Shown here: one piece after another, positions 49,201 through 62,853 of the stretch
Numbering within the stretch: the stretch's first letter is position 1
Layout: every line of letters starts with the position of its first letter
From: Endocalyx cinctus
Lineage: Eukaryota; Ascomycota; Sordariomycetes; Amphisphaeriales; Apiosporaceae
Reading direction: 5' to 3'
DNA: 64,000 bases
Assembly (NCBI GenBank): GCA_001600455.1
Contig: BCKC01000007.1
Span: 611,394-675,393 of the forward strand
Translations under genes and position numbers: made by a program
Notes under the pieces: generated by a model
Database searches by the model: none
What the model was told of the DNA's origin: nothing
What the model saw: only the letters and a program-made list of their open reading frames with translations

Positions 49201-52200
49201 GGATGTTCCTATAATGGACCAAAGTTTCAGTGATGCGTCTTCTCCTTCACTTGACCCGGAATCACATCCCAGGGCCTCGGTTATGTCTGTTCGTATAGAG
49301 CAGGGTTCAGGATACAAGGGACTGGGACTGCCGTCCCGCTCAAGACGTGCATACATCTGTGTGAGCGTGTACACGTATTATATTATATGTACATATATGT
49401 AGCATTCGCACAATTCTCGAAGCTTTCTAGCTTCACCAAGAATACGAACAACTTCTTCACACTAATAAGTTCTCGGCAAGTTCCACGTCACGAGCGGAAG
49501 AGGTATCCAAGTTGAGAAACTGTACCGTAGGATATGACATCGGATATATTTAGATTGATTTTATAGTATACAGACAGAAAATAATGAAGCTGTCATAACG
49601 CGTAATCGTGTTCGGTGTACTTCGTGACAAGGTAAGTGTGGGACAGGCTCTCGCCGCCGCCGTTTCATTATATGCTGGGCATCAAATGTAAAAGTAATAT
49701 ATATACTACCTAGCATGTGCAGCCGTTATGGCCCGTTGGCGTTTGAAAGGCTAACCCATAAATAGACAGATAAGACGATGCCAGTTATAACATTTTGGCA
49801 GAGAGAAAAATAAAAAAAATAAACAAAAACAGTCCCACATGGCAATCTATTTTACACACATTGGTCCCGTTCCCCATACTTTTATTCAAGGCAATGCTGG
49901 GATTATATAGTGCACATCACATAAACATAACCGAATCTCACATCACATCTCACCTCATCTAATCTGGTAATGCTTACGATTATGATTATATTCGACTTCA
50001 CATTATAAATTCTAAAGTTGCCTTAGGTGAAGCTGATAGAGCGTCATACTGTAATCAACAACGACATATTAATTTCTTTATCTGATACCGCCATTTTTAG
50101 ATGTTTTGACCTACCAGTATGCGACGGCGTAGCAAGCATTGAAATTCTAGCCGCTTTCTTTCTCTTTATCTCCCCCTTTCTCACCGATGCTATTTCTCGA
50201 CATATAAAGATCTTGGCATCGCGTAAGAGCGATGATTTGACACGTATTTGACATAAACTTGGATCTGACAAAACACATTCGTACTCTTTAAAGGTATTAA
50301 TTACGAGTCCTGAAAGAAGGTAGGGATATATGTAATGATAGCCGAGTTTCATGAGGCTGAAAAGGTTACTATTGCGTATTTTCTCTCACCTTCACATATA
50401 TCAACAACATCAGACGAAAAAAAAGGAAGAAAAAAAAAAAAAACTTTTCATTCGTAGTCACTGATCCTAGAGAGTGACTGGGGGGGCCTGAACCTGGCTA
50501 AGTAGATCACTCTCTTGACGGTTAACCCGCAAATCCTTCAACTCAGCACTTGGGTATCGGAGATGAGGCGTGTTCCAAAAGAACAGAGTGCTGCTAATCC
50601 ATCTCATCTTTCTCCCCTATCCACCCACTTCACCTTAAACTGACTAACGGCTGTATACATTAGCGTGAGATGAAGCTAATATTAGTCGTATCATACATAA
50701 AAGTTTTTATATTATGTTGCCATAGAACGACCCGAGAGTGGTAAGATCTATCAAATATTGGGTTTCGGGACATTCCACATCCTAGGCCATCCCTATTTTC
50801 TTAAATTATGTCTCTCACACAGACTCTCGTCAGTGACGTGGACACTAAATATGCTAACCTAGAGACTTTGTCGCGATCGCTGTAGGAATTCTTTTTTTTT
50901 TTTTTTTTTCAACAGAATAACCAGATGAAATGGTCCTTTAGAGTGTGGGGAAAAGCGCTTAAACTGACCCAGACTTACCAGACTGACTTACCACAGTAAG
51001 CTTCAATCAAGCTGGCTGGGTTCCCTGGTTTTGTTTCTCCCCTTATTATTTCTATAGTAGTGTACGTACTCCGTAATTTTGTGAGAGAAAGAGAGGAAAT
51101 AGGTGAATAAGCCAGTGGTAATGTTCACTAGAATTTTTTTAAGAATCTTTATTCGCGCGCTTGATATCATCTACTCACTAAAAAAAAAACAAGACTTTTC
51201 TTTTCTCGTACCAGTCTTCTGACCCTTTGAATCTTTCCTGAAATAAGTAAAGGCTTAACGATCAGTCTCTGTTTAAGCCTTTTGGAGTAACGGCATTCGG
51301 GCCCTTCCAGCGACGTAGCGTAAACCCGGTTGCTGAAATCTGCAAATCCCCACCATCTTCCTCTCCTCCCCCCCTCTCTTTTCCGGAACCTTTAACCCCA
51401 ATCTGCCCATAACCTCTTCTCTACTTCGTCTTCGGCTGACCTTACTGGCCAATCCGGCCTCATTGCCTATTGGGGATCAGTCCTGAAACTCTTCTCCATA
51501 CTAAGTACCATTCCCCCATGTCCCTGCAGCAAACCTAGTCGTTCCCCCCTCTTGATCACCCCTTCCAGCCCCGCGATGGTCTTGAACGATGAGTATGGTA
51601 ATGTATGTACTACATACCTATTGTAATCCCTTCGTAGACCATGGATCATGAACCATGGGCTATGGGCTATAGACCATGAACCGTAGAAGGCCGGAGAAAG
51701 CAATTCTGTAACTGGCATAAGTACTATTACACATGCGCATATATCCGTATATATGTCATCCAAGTAAACGATATCTTCGTGAATATAATTGATTTTATCG
51801 ATTTGTTTTATTTTATTTATTTTTATTTATACCTTTTTTTTTTCTCTTCTTATTTGGCGATGTTTGGATACTACCACAATCCATCATAAGAAAATAGACC
51901 CCGGTCCTTCACGAGCCACCTTTCGAAGGCTTCTCCACATATACAACTATACATGGTTGGTTTTCTGCTGGAAGAGAGATCACCAATTTGTTCTTTATTC
52001 TTCTTATTATCATCACTTGTCATGTTCTGACCTTCACTTGTGACACTCTTTTGCCAGCATCACCCAAACTTCTCGACTTATGTCCTGGCATTGAAGAGAG
52101 AAACGGCCTTCGCGCTGCAAGTTTTTGACCAAAAATATCTAGTTGTAAATACCAGAGTACTACTTGAATGGATATCGGAACCTACCGATTGTTCAGAGGT

Positions 52201-52380
52201 ATCATTTTGCAGGCAACATAAGAGGCTTTTTTTTTTTCCTTTCTCTCTCCTTTCAAATTAAAAAGGTGGATTTGGCATTAAACAAAGACGGAAGGATACT
52301 TCGACGAAGCTCAGGAAGAAATATTGATACCAAGGTGAAATAGCTTTGGTTAACCTCATCAGTCTCTCGGTTTGATTGGC
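43279..52380. other. 9.1 kb gene-poor region
   Basis: The longest stretch without a supported gene. Frames up to about 100 codons occur on both strands (e.g. 44809-45039 plus, 50044-50352 minus) with no recognisable domain. Simple repeats include AAAT units (about 46808-46829) and an 8-base unit TGATGTGC repeated three times (about 48948-48972). A local block of CATGG/CCATG words lies at about 51640-51685. T run at 50891-50908. From about 51200 the plus strand becomes pyrimidine-rich, probably the promoter and leader of the Zn-cluster factor. No transposase, reverse transcriptase or RNA gene could be recognised. Confidence 0.55.
48948..48972. repeat. three tandem copies of an 8-base unit
   Basis: TGATGTGC repeated three times without mismatch, followed by a further T. 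Non-coding. Confidence 0.8.
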
Positions 52381-55271
52381 ATGACCATCTCTTTCGAATC
52401 TATCACCATGAGTGTGGCTCCCCTCCCTGGAGTCCATCCTATCGCCATGTCACGACCTCAAGTTGGAATCGAGCGGCTGCCGACCCGCCGGATGAGTAAC
52501 GAGCCCCGGGAAAGTATGAACTGCAAGTCTTGCAGGAAAAGGAAGATTAAGTGCAATCGATTACGTCCAGCGTGCGAAGCATGTCAGGTCTTTCAATGCC
52601 CATGCATTTACGGTACGTAAAATTATCTAACCCACCCGAGAATAGGAGCACCTTCTGATGATGCTTCAAATTCACAGATGCCGTTCCGAAAAAGCGAGGT
52701 CCGAAGACGGACGTTCTTGAGGCATTACTCAAAAGAGTGGATGGCCTAGAAGCCCAGCTCAAGGACAAGAAGGCAGAAAGCTCGTCTATTAATGAGGAAT
52801 CTACTTCTGACCCCGCTTCTGCGTCGAAAGAGGAAGCGGAAGCCAACCCTAACCCGTCAGAAACGACAGATGCGTCGACTACATCAGTAGAGACTTCGGA
52901 ACCAAAAGCCAAACGCCTGGCCGTAGAGACCAGGAATACCGATATCACCACAGACTCTGCCGTTTATTCCCCTTCGCCTAATAGTGACTCCTCTCCGGGT
53001 ATACAGATAGATGCACTCCTCGATACTTACTTCAGTCGATTTCACGCAAAGCCTTATCACATTCTCGACGAGTCCTCGGTCCGACAAAGATTGCAGTTGA
53101 ACCAGCTACCCACCTATCTTATACATGCTATTTATGCTGTTGCCGCAAGGTAAAATTGTGGCTTTTACGTCTCACTAATTTTACAAATACTGATAGATTC
53201 TACAGGTATACTCCCCACCCATCTGGGTACCAGTCCGCTGTCAAATTGAGCGAGGATTACGCTTCACGTTCACGATCTGAGATCGACACCGACGAACCTT
53301 CTATCGATGCCCTTCAAGCCCTTCTCCTCCTGGTAATTGCATTTTTAGCAGCCGGAAAGGGAAAGAAGGCCTACATGCTTCTGAGTACGTTTCCCAGCAG
53401 ACGTGTTTCTAATACCTTCATCAGCATATTTGAATAGAGTAACTGATTACAGGGACTTAATAGCAAACGCAATCGGAATGGCTATGGCTCTTGAAATGCA
53501 TCGTGAAGTCGACATAAATGCACGCATCACGGCGGTGGAACGCGAGACAAGGAGGCGTCTTTTTTGGACCTGTTACTTGTTGGATCGATTTATGGCATGC
53601 GGTTCGAAGCGGCCTTGCCTCGCTAGCGACAAGACAATATTTCTCCGGTTACCAAGCTGGTCCCCGAACCCGTCAGGGATACAGATCGAAGGCGAGTTCT
53701 TTCAGAGCAGCTGCAACCTACAATACCTGCAGGGAAGCATCAAGAAGTCTCAGGGGAGCAGTGGGATGTTAATCGATATCACTCGAATCTTGGGAATAAC
53801 GAACCGATATCTTGCGTCTGGCGGTGTCAAGGGTGACAGCCATTTCCCCTGGCACACGCTAAGCGCGCTTAGCAAGATAAGACAGGATCTCGATATGTGG
53901 GCTTCCGGCGCGGAAGGGGTGTTTTCAAGTCTAGAAACGTTGTTTGGACAGCCAGATTCCACGGTTCTGGTGCTTAGCAAGTTGATTTATCATCTGATCC
54001 ACTGTTTGATATACAGGCCATTTTTACCCATCGACCTAGCAGAACTCGCCGGGACCGGTCAGCATCAGTCATGGCAGATCGAAGCGACTAACATGTGTTT
54101 CTTACACGCCAACGCAGTTGCTGAGTTGGTCGAAGTCGGAAAACAGACCAACTCTATTGAATGGCCTGCTTTTGTAGGTTACTGCATCTGTACCGCCGGC
54201 ACCGTACACGTACACGGGGCACACTACAACAAATCCGGGGCTGGAGACATGGGTGCCTTCGCGTCGTCCGCCGAGTTTGTTTCTCGTGAAATGCAGCAAT
54301 TAAGCGAACTTCGATACGCCTGGGCTACCGTACAGCATCAACGAGAGATCCTACAAGGCATATATAATGCTCACGCCGAGCTTGTCAAGAGACTTACCGG
54401 TGATTCCACCCGATACTCGCCCGTATTCAACCTCGAGGACTTTTTCGATCGGTACGCCAACGTCGGGCCAAACGGCCAGACCCTTAAGTTAGACGCGGCC
54501 AACCTAAGCTTATCGGACGCCGTAATCGATTTCACTACCGACACATATACGGGTAACGATCTATACGCTCCTCGTAGTAATATCATCCCAGAACGACCCT
54601 CTACTTTAAAGCGAAAAAGTACAAATAATCTAGGCCGAAAAAGGCCCGAAATGAGGAGTCTATCGTCAATGGGCCCTACCGTTCACGGACCCTTGACTCC
54701 GAGCCTTCCTACCCCCGGTGTACCGCATCATTTCTCTTTCTCTGGAGCGCCGCAGCCATCTCCTATGCTTCACAGTCCCGCTTCTCTACCTCCGCACCCC
54801 GAACACATCCCTATCCAGCCGAGTCACTCAGTAAACCAGATGCGAGACCATACCATGGAAGATGCGACAGCTTCGGCCTCAGCCCCGGGGTTTCCCATGC
54901 CATCTTCGCAGCCACCCCAGACGATGCCGAACATTCCGACCGCCGGCTTCTCTCCCAATTATAAATATGCCACCCCGGGACCGAGCGGAGAGAATGGTAA
55001 TAACCTCGGTGTAGGTACATTCGACCCGATGTTCGGTACAGTGCCCACGAACGCGTACTCTTCGCCGGCTCCTTGGCAGGGCGAGGAGGATCACAAGCGA
55101 TACCGTGTGGCTCCGAGTCCGGGAGCTGGTAGTCATAACGGTAGCGTAGGCACTGGTCAGGGTGAAGAGAAAGACCCTTTCTTGAGTTTACTTGAACAGC
55201 TTGCAGAGAATGAGCAAGCTCTGGGTCAAGGCAACGAGCTTGATTATTTTCTAGCGGGAGCTCAGGGCTAA
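52381..55271 (+). CDS. Zn(II)2Cys6 fungal-specific transcription factor
   Basis: DNA-binding regulator of the fungal Zn-cluster class. Inferred exons: 52381-52612, 52678-53149, 53206-53384 and 53464-55271, totalling 896 residues. The third intron's acceptor was placed at TTAATAG because this restores the family continuity [21 protein letters not shown]; a nearer ACAG would shift the frame. The binuclear cluster is at 48-75, C-x2-C-x6-C-x6-C-x2-C-x6-C ([11 protein letters not shown]...CEAC). It is followed by a basic linker (KKRGPKTDV) and a leucine-rich dimerisation helix. The middle is the fungal-specific TF domain, including [17 protein letters not shown]. The C-terminal 250 residues are Pro/Ser/Gln-rich, suitable for activation. 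Internal ATGs (e.g. 52411) are possible starts. The regulated pathway cannot be told; no biosynthetic cluster surrounds it. A pyrimidine-rich 5' region precedes it and a long CT repeat follows the stop. Confidence 0.9.
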
Positions 55272-55287
55272 AACAGCCTTCGTTCTC

Positions 55288-55352
<65 letters not shown>

Positions 55353-58300
55353 CCTTTCTCTCTTTTCCTTTGTCACCATGAACAAATCCATGGTCTTGTA
55401 CTATTATATCAACTACGACAGCAACGAAATTCTAAAGGTTTGGGTGCGGGTATCGGTATCGAAATCACGATCGGCTACGGTGTTAAAAGGCGATATTTTG
55501 TGGGGTTTCTTCAAGTCTACGTAGGCTACAAACGCGGCGGGCAATTATTTGGAATCAACCATAACATATATTCTATCCAGTCACGGTTCTTTTCATTTCG
55601 TTATTATTATTAAGCCACAGCATTTTTTAGCATGGGAATGGAAGAATGGAATAATTCGGGTTTGACAGATGGACAGTTCGTGTAAGATAAGCAGAGTTAG
55701 TTGTTTTCGATCGGCATGGAGATAAATCCAAGAGGAGTACATATCAGCCCGTTGCGAATGAGTTATTCTACCTGATTGAAATATGTTCCTTGTACATTTA
55801 GTCTAGATGAGGTTAGATGAGATTGTATTTACATAGCAAAGTTTGGCACGATTATGAGGTCAGCAATCAATGACTATGAATAGTAAGAGTGTATAAGAAG
55901 CGTCTACTATCTGTGGTCTAGTAGGTCGCTAACATTTCCAAGTTAGAAAGTTGTCGTCAGCTTAATGGCCATTTCATCATCTACTCAAGAAGGCCCCGTG
56001 TGATCCGAACCCATATAGGATAGAGGCTGCATTACTTTAGACGAAGTGTGCTTATGAAGGGAAATCCGGGGTGCAGCGCACCTTGATTGTATGAGTACTA
56101 TCATCTCATTCGCTGCAGGGCTCGCTCAACAACCCAAATAGATCTTGATTAATCCCAAGATCAGGAAGATTTTAGGGTGCATCAATATAATAAGCTTTGT
56201 ATGACGAAAGGGTGAGGTCTCCAAGTCACATCCTTCATATCTCTAATATTCATGCGAAGGAGAATATAATACAAGGAGCAATGCGTATCAAAGCCGATTA
56301 ATATCTTGCCCATAACGTTTCTGTTTGATCGTCCGCCACTATAATCCCTATCCCTTGTTCCTTTTCCCCTCCCCATCGTCACCATATATGTATAATACCT
56401 CTCTAACCTCATGTTTTAAGGATTGCTATTTATGCATTCTCGACTCGTCCACATGAAAAAGCAAGAACCGGGAGATTCACACCCTCACAACCAACTCGCC
56501 CACCTACCTGCCTACGTAGCAGGGTTAGTGCAACCCCAGATTTTTCGCGGGAAACCGGGCCGGCGACAAGGACCCCGGGGATTTTATGGAGATAAGGCGG
56601 AGTGCTAGAACCGACAGCGATCATGCTTTCATTCCATTCGCACACTCCAATTTCTACCTAACAAATCGAACCTGGAGTGCATGTTGTTCAGCCACCCCCA
56701 ACCCAACAGCGCCAACTGCCAGACAATCATTACACTAACCGAGTTCGTCACTTTGACCCGATGATGTTTTCGTGATACCGATCTGGCATCTGCCAATAGT
56801 TTTCGAGTATCACTTAAACGTTCAGCTTAATAGTTACTATGTAGATTGTGGCTTGCCAATCGCCTCTAACCCCCAAATTTTCAACCCTTCAGGTGATTTG
56901 TCTATCTGTAAATCACCTCAATCTGTGCCTCTTCCATGCTTAACTGTGCTCGAAAGACATACAGAACCGAAAGTTGAGCTTGCCGGAGGTAGGGTGACAT
57001 CACGACGATGAGCGTCACAAACCGCCTGATTTCTTGCTTTTCAATCCTGAATAAGAAGATAGAAAAAGACGAGTACGAGATAAAAGCGTTTCATCTGCTT
57101 TCCGATGTATCGGCCAAAGCTCCATCCCCAATGTCGATGCTCTGGAGATACCAATCTCGTAGCGAAGGAGACGATGATAGATAATAAATTACCAGTCTCG
57201 CCCAACTGGATTACTTGAGTAGGGTATAAGATACGACACATTGGCAACGTCGCTTCATGCATGGGAATTCGATGGTATGTAAACTAAAGCTATCTTCTGA
57301 ATCAATTTCAACCTTGGGTTCTAGAAATAATATGTTTATTTTCGTTTTTTTTTTTCTTCCGCAAAATCAACCTTCTCCCCTCCTCTGTAACCCCCCTAGA
57401 AGATTAATTTCGTGGTACATCGACGACTATGTAACCAAGTTGTCAGTCAACTTGATGTCTTCTTGGCCTGCTACCAATACGACTCGTCTTCCTGAACATA
57501 GATTCTAGACATTCTTGATTCTTGGCTGACAATCTTGGCGGGAGGCAAGGCTAGATAGCAACTCAACTCAGCTGAAATATAGTTGCTAGAGACGGAGATC
57601 CGGGAGATCCCGGTAGTCGGCGATCAATCCCACGTCGGTGATCCCTTACCTACCATTTGCCACTTAAACGGACCACCTTTTTCTGTGAGGTGACCGCAAT
57701 TCACATTGCATACCTACTGAACCCGATTTCGTCGCTCCGAAATTTTCTCTCCGGGTGTTTATGGGATGTTTAAAAGTGGGTGCGAGTCACCTGTTTCTGT
57801 CATACTCGGGTTTCTATGGGTGTTATCAAGCCCCTCAGAAGATGTTCGTAGGATTTGCCCTTCTCAAACATGAGGTACACAGCGGTCACGCTACCGACTC
57901 TATCGCCGCCCTTCCACTTCCTCCTACCATCCTCTGATGATTTGTGATTTTTCTTTTGGATTGGAGGAATAATTTCAGATCCACACAACTTGGCTTAGGT
58001 CACAGTCAGTGAGTGTCGCCTTCTCGCACCAGGAAATACATACCCATGAGAGAGAGATATGGGTGGCTCTAGAGCTCAGTAAGCATGTATTTAGTTCTGG
58101 TAGGTAGTTATCGTTCATTCAAGGTTGCCGTGACATTTGTCTCCCTAGGTCTAAGGCTCATTAAAGGGAAATTCTTGCGTAATATGGCATACTCGAGATA
58201 CATCATTTGTATATTAAATAACTTTCTATTCGAGTCTATGCTGAGATACTACAATAGTGAGTCTATATAATGAAAGCGTTGTGATTCCTTAAGAACTCAC

Positions 58301-58455
58301 TGTCTATATACCATCACACCTAAGTAAACGCCCCAGCCCAGAAATAACACAAAGAACGTAGAATGAACAAGGGAATAAGTAAATAAATCATAACACCATT
58401 AAACCTTAAACCAACAAATAAAAAAAATCAAGGGATGGAGGAGGATGGAGCTCAA
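55272..58455. other. intergenic region between convergent genes
   Basis: About 3.2 kb between the 3' ends of the Zn-cluster factor (+) and the ferric reductase gene (-). Begins with a long CT microsatellite (55295-55348). Remaining ORFs of 60-83 codons have no recognisable domain. No RNA gene seen. Confidence 0.6.
55295..55348. repeat. TC dinucleotide microsatellite
   Basis: About 27 uninterrupted TC units beginning 24 bases after the stop codon of the Zn-cluster factor, hence probably within its 3' untranslated region. Confidence 0.9.
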
Positions 58456-60401
58456 TCACCATCCAAATTCCTCGCAGTGAAGCTCGACAGCCGGTCCCTC
58501 TACGCTGATACAACCAGCCGTCGTGTTCCGCACGACTTTAAGGAGGTTCGCCGGACCGCAAGCCGCGACGAGGATCCTCTGGCCTTTACCGACGGACTCG
58601 ACCGCCTCCCTGATGAGGGACTCGGCGTCGGGTCGGCCGTAGATGACGGGGAAGTCGGAAGACTGCGAGGAGGCCGTGGTCCGCAGCGTGGCGTCGCTCG
58701 TCGTCGCCCGCATCGCCCCGGCTTTCTCCGGGTCCTCCTCGCGAAGGGCCACGGAGGACGGCGCCGCGCTTACGGCCGGCGTCTCTACTACGCTCTTCTT
58801 CTCCATCGTCGAGAAGGCCGGCGCATCCGTCATGGAACCTTCGGATAATGACGTCGTGCGCGGGGGGTTGGTGATGTGGATTTTTAAGGCGATTTTAGGG
58901 GCGTGGATGTGCGTTCGGAGACTGTGTAGATGCTGGGTGAACCAGGATATGTTATCTAGTGAACAAGTCAGTATATCTACGTTTTACCTAAATTGAACTT
59001 TCGGATTCGAGGAAGTCGACATACCATGGCCTCTCACAGCCCAGATGAAATCGATCTGCTTCTGTGAGTCTTCTTCCATTCGCCTTAACATGCTGTCGGC
59101 GAGGCCAAACGTGAAAGTCGCGCCAGATCCACCTGCAACTAGGACGACCTTGTCATAATCTATGGGGTCAGGGAAAGTGCCGTAGGGACCTTCTAGCGAG
59201 ACCTTGAGGCTGGCACCAGGGTGATCAAGAGCGTATTGGTGAAGGTCTCTGGTGAAGCCCCTATAGGTATTGATGATTAGTTCCATAGGGTCGCTCGCCA
59301 CGATAGTGAAAGGGTGGGTCTCAAAGGCACGGATCTTCGGCAGCCAGACGTAGCAGTGCTTTCCGGGTCGCGCACGGATCAGGGGCTTCTTGAGAACGAT
59401 CCGAGTGCCACCGTTTGGCAGGGCGAATATGGTGGCTTCGTTGTTGATGCTGTTATAGAGTAGACGACCCATCCGGATGAGCCGGTCAGAGAACCAGAGA
59501 GCTGCCATGAAGACGGTGGCTATGAGGGTCTTATCGGGGTTGAAACTAGGTCGATGCAGTCCCATAGTAATTGCAATAACAATGAAAAGAACTAAATGAA
59601 CGACGTAGAAGAGCTCATACTGCACACGACGTAGGAAGGCGCCAGCAAGGACTGTGGTGAGTACAGCGAAGCCGAGGATGATGCCGGCGGTAACGATGGG
59701 TAGACGGAGAATCTCGATCCTGCCCCCTTTGATAAAATAAGAAGAATACATAATTCCGTGAATAATGGTTTGTACAAGGGTAGTGTATCCCACCACTTGA
59801 TGGAGGCCGTTGAGTCGCTCGTAAGAGTACGCCGTGAGGATAGCCAAGGGGGTGTTTTTCAAGGCGAGAAAAACTATCAAGACCATGTTGGCAGCCGCCA
59901 TCCTGGGTAAAAGTATTAGTTAGTTGGGGGAAATATAATTCGGGGTAATAAGGATGTAGGCTCACCATCCTAGACGAGCAGTGAAGTCAGTAGGCTTGCT
60001 CCAGTCCAGATTAATGAAGCTGAAAGTTAAGTTCAGGGCTACGTATACGGTGACGACTACGGCGTGACCAACAGAAGTGAAACCTGGCATTTTTCTAATA
60101 AATGCTCGTCGTATAATTCTGTATCATTTATGTTAGTCTGATAAACACTCGGGGCTAGTGGAAAGACTAACCTAGCCGTGGCTACAAAAGGTATGAATAA
60201 AGGAGATCGAGAGAGCCCAAGGCGTGTAGCCAAAACTCTCAACCAGTGAAGCAGTACGAAGATAGCGATGAGACCACTGAGTGAGGCTGCGTAATAAGTT
60301 GATGCTGCCTCGCTTTTCTTTTGTCGAGCCTCGAAATAGGCCTGTTTTGAGGCGTCGGCCCGGGCCACGAGGCCGGTTAGGTGGTCGAGTGAGAGAGACA
60401 T
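58456..60401 (-). CDS. ferric-chelate reductase (FRE family, membrane flavocytochrome b)
   Basis: Transfers electrons from NADPH through FAD and two haems to extracellular ferric (or cupric) chelates, typically at the plasma membrane ahead of iron uptake. Exons on the minus strand: 60401-60172, 60118-59966, 59902-59025 and 58955-58456, giving 586 residues. A hydrophobic segment near residue 40 starts the membrane part. Haem-ligand pairs show exact H-x13-H spacing twice (HQVVGYTTLVQTIIH and HLVLFIVIAITMGLH). The cytosolic part carries HPFTIVAS (FAD), GPYG and LVAGGSGATFT (NADPH), and a late CGP motif. The end SVEGPAVELHCEEFGW is typical. A long poorly conserved loop (about 455-525, rich in Ala/Ser/Glu) precedes the terminal NAD-binding part. 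Residue counts match the family. I saw no exact ATCWGATAA iron-regulator site in the first 300 upstream bases and no siderophore or oxidase gene beside it. The substrate is not determined. Confidence 0.93.
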
Positions 60402-61978
60402 GGCGAACGTATAAAGGGTTAGATGAAATGTGTAGTGAGAGCGGCGGCGGTGAAAAGGCTTGTTATAGACTTGTCCGTGGAATTGTGTCGATATAAAGTT
60501 TTCGGGAGGTCGGTTATAGCTTTGCTATGACCTCAGCTCAGAAGAAATGTCTCGCACGAGTTTTCTTCTGACGAAGGATTATGTCTCTGTACGATGTCTT
60601 ATCCTCAGTCTGCCGTGTAGACAGTTATCGGCTCGTGTAAGTATCAGGGGCAAGATGTAGAGTAGGCACACGTTGGTTCGTTTTTGGGAGAAGATGAGTA
60701 AGGTATTGATTAGGAGAGTATACAACAAATCGTGCTAGCACTGGTTGCCCTTGTTATGAACTACAAATCCTGACTGATCAAGAAACATATCTCCTGTTCC
60801 CAAGCCAGGAAGGCATGGAGGTGATGAGGTCTTAAATCGAGATCCTTCTCGCGCTATGACTTCCCACGAGTACCCCCAACCTAAGGGGTCCCCTAACCAT
60901 ATCATTTTCATTATGGTCTTATGCAAGCTTGGGTATGGAGGATACTCGAGTACTCGAATAGGAAATTATGTACAGCATCAAGGAATTCTCTGCGTGATCC
61001 ACCTGTCGTCTCCGTACTTGGGCATGTACCAAAGTATAACCCGAGTGATAGGAACAATAATACATGGATAAGCTCTATATGAACCTGTACTGTGGGGGAG
61101 AGCATACGAGCGACATGGTTGGTGGCGATAGGATAGGGTATAGAGTAGAAACAAGCTGATGGGATGCGTACTTTGGGAGGAAAGTGCTTGATGAACATTA
61201 ATGAAATATGGTCCTTGATAGGTCCGGAAGCGTACCAAGTTTCGAAGGCAAACAGGGTTGCAAGAGGCCGGTATCTCAGGTGTAGCCGAGACGGCATGGT
61301 TACAATGGCGAGACGAGGGCGTATGTGGGCCGCCGGTACCAAGGTAGGTAGGCCATACGGAGCTGTGCATTGGAGATAAACGAGGCTTAACTCGGTGATG
61401 TCAGATGCTATCTAAGAGGGGCAGGCCTCTTTTTTTTCTTCTAGAACAGACATGAGATACATCCCGCTGTATGTTCATTGCCACATACGGTTGGCCCATA
61501 GACACTAGTATACGTCTTTATTTATTCCATCTAGATCCATGTCCCATCTCTATACTATTTCTGATGCATACCGGAGATTGGCTTATTAAAGAAAATATAA
61601 ATGCAGTTATGCGAAGAAACTTTTTTTCTTTCTTTTTCTCATGACCGGTTCACTGGTAGAAGCCGACGCCTGGACGGGCAATGCAGACAGAGCCTTGATA
61701 GCTATGCCTATAGGATATCTTCGGGCATACCTTTTATCACACTTATCGACTTGTCCCGGATACTTTCTTTTTTACTCGACGAGTTTCTATAGTTCTCAGC
61801 GTATATTTTATTTTTATTGTTTTAAATATCTTTTTCTCACCTACTAAATTGGGGGTTCAAATACGGCGTTAAAAGAAACGCTTGTGGGTTACCCCTTGGT
61901 GATTAACTGGCAGGAAAAATTAATATGGATAAATTTGCGGGCAGAATGGAACCTCACGCATGTGATGTGAAATGTGCC

Positions 61979-62004
61979 GGGGGGGGGGGGGGGGGGGGGG
62001 GGGG
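61979..62004. repeat. poly-G tract (26 G)
   Basis: Twenty-six consecutive G bases, the longest G/C homopolymer of the window, followed shortly by CTT repeats and T/A runs. The true length is uncertain because such runs are error-prone. Confidence 0.85.
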
Positions 62005-62853
62005 ATTTACTGGTTTCTTTCTTCTTCTTCTTTTTTTTTAAAAAAAAAAAAAAATAGAGAATAGAGAATAAAATAAGAGTGCTGTTGTCTATTTCAGACA
62101 GCTAATTTATTCTTCTTCTCGCTCTTACTCATCCATGACTCTCTATATCGGTATAATGAGATCTCGATGACGGAGTACAGGTATTTTTTAAATAAACACA
62201 TTTTTTTTTTCTCTCTCCCTCTCGCCATCCCTCTCTCACTCTCTCCTTAATTCATATTCCTTATGTGTTTTCTTTTTTCATGGATAAACTTAAGTGAGCA
62301 GAAGGATATTTAGGGGTAGAGTAACGCGAAAGGAAATAAACAACAGGGATGAATGATATCTTCAATTTGGTCGTACCAATGAAATAATGTAACAATGAAG
62401 GGCGCAGTATCTCTTATGGGTAACTCACGGAAGATGCCGAAAAGGGAATTCCGATTATCAGAGAAAGTGGACTGTCGTAGTGTCGATTTGGCAATCTACT
62501 CTTTTTTTTCTTACACAGCAAGTCTTCATAAACAAAAAGGAAGAAAAGAAGAAAGAAAGGAAAAATGTTCGATGTCTCGGTCTCAGCAGGTTACATCACA
62601 TTAATTAATGTCTGCCCCAGAAGCCAAGTTTCTACGCATCTCTTAACCTAGATAATTTGACAAATAGATAAAGAGAGGAAGATATAGGAGACATACATAG
62701 TAGTGTCCATATATATCTATACTTATTTTGTCCATAGTCTTACTGAACGCCGGCATTCTAACAGCTACTTGGCAGGCAATCCCTTCGTGTTAAATCTACA
62801 TAGTAAGTAGTACTCTAAAAGGTGGACACTGGGGTACGGAATATTCTTTTTAC

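Noticed and set aside
43279..52380. CRISPR array, prophage or bacterial operon structure
   Set aside because: No spaced direct repeats and no bacterial gene organisation. The window is clearly fungal nuclear DNA.
53449..53463. Nearest ACAG acceptor for the third intron of the Zn-cluster factor
   Set aside because: Using it gives a stop codon two codons later. The TTAATAG acceptor at 53457-53463 restores the conserved reading frame.
58435..58848. 137-codon Arg/Gly-rich plus-strand frame
   Set aside because: Antisense of the last exon of the ferric reductase, whose ending is typical of that family.
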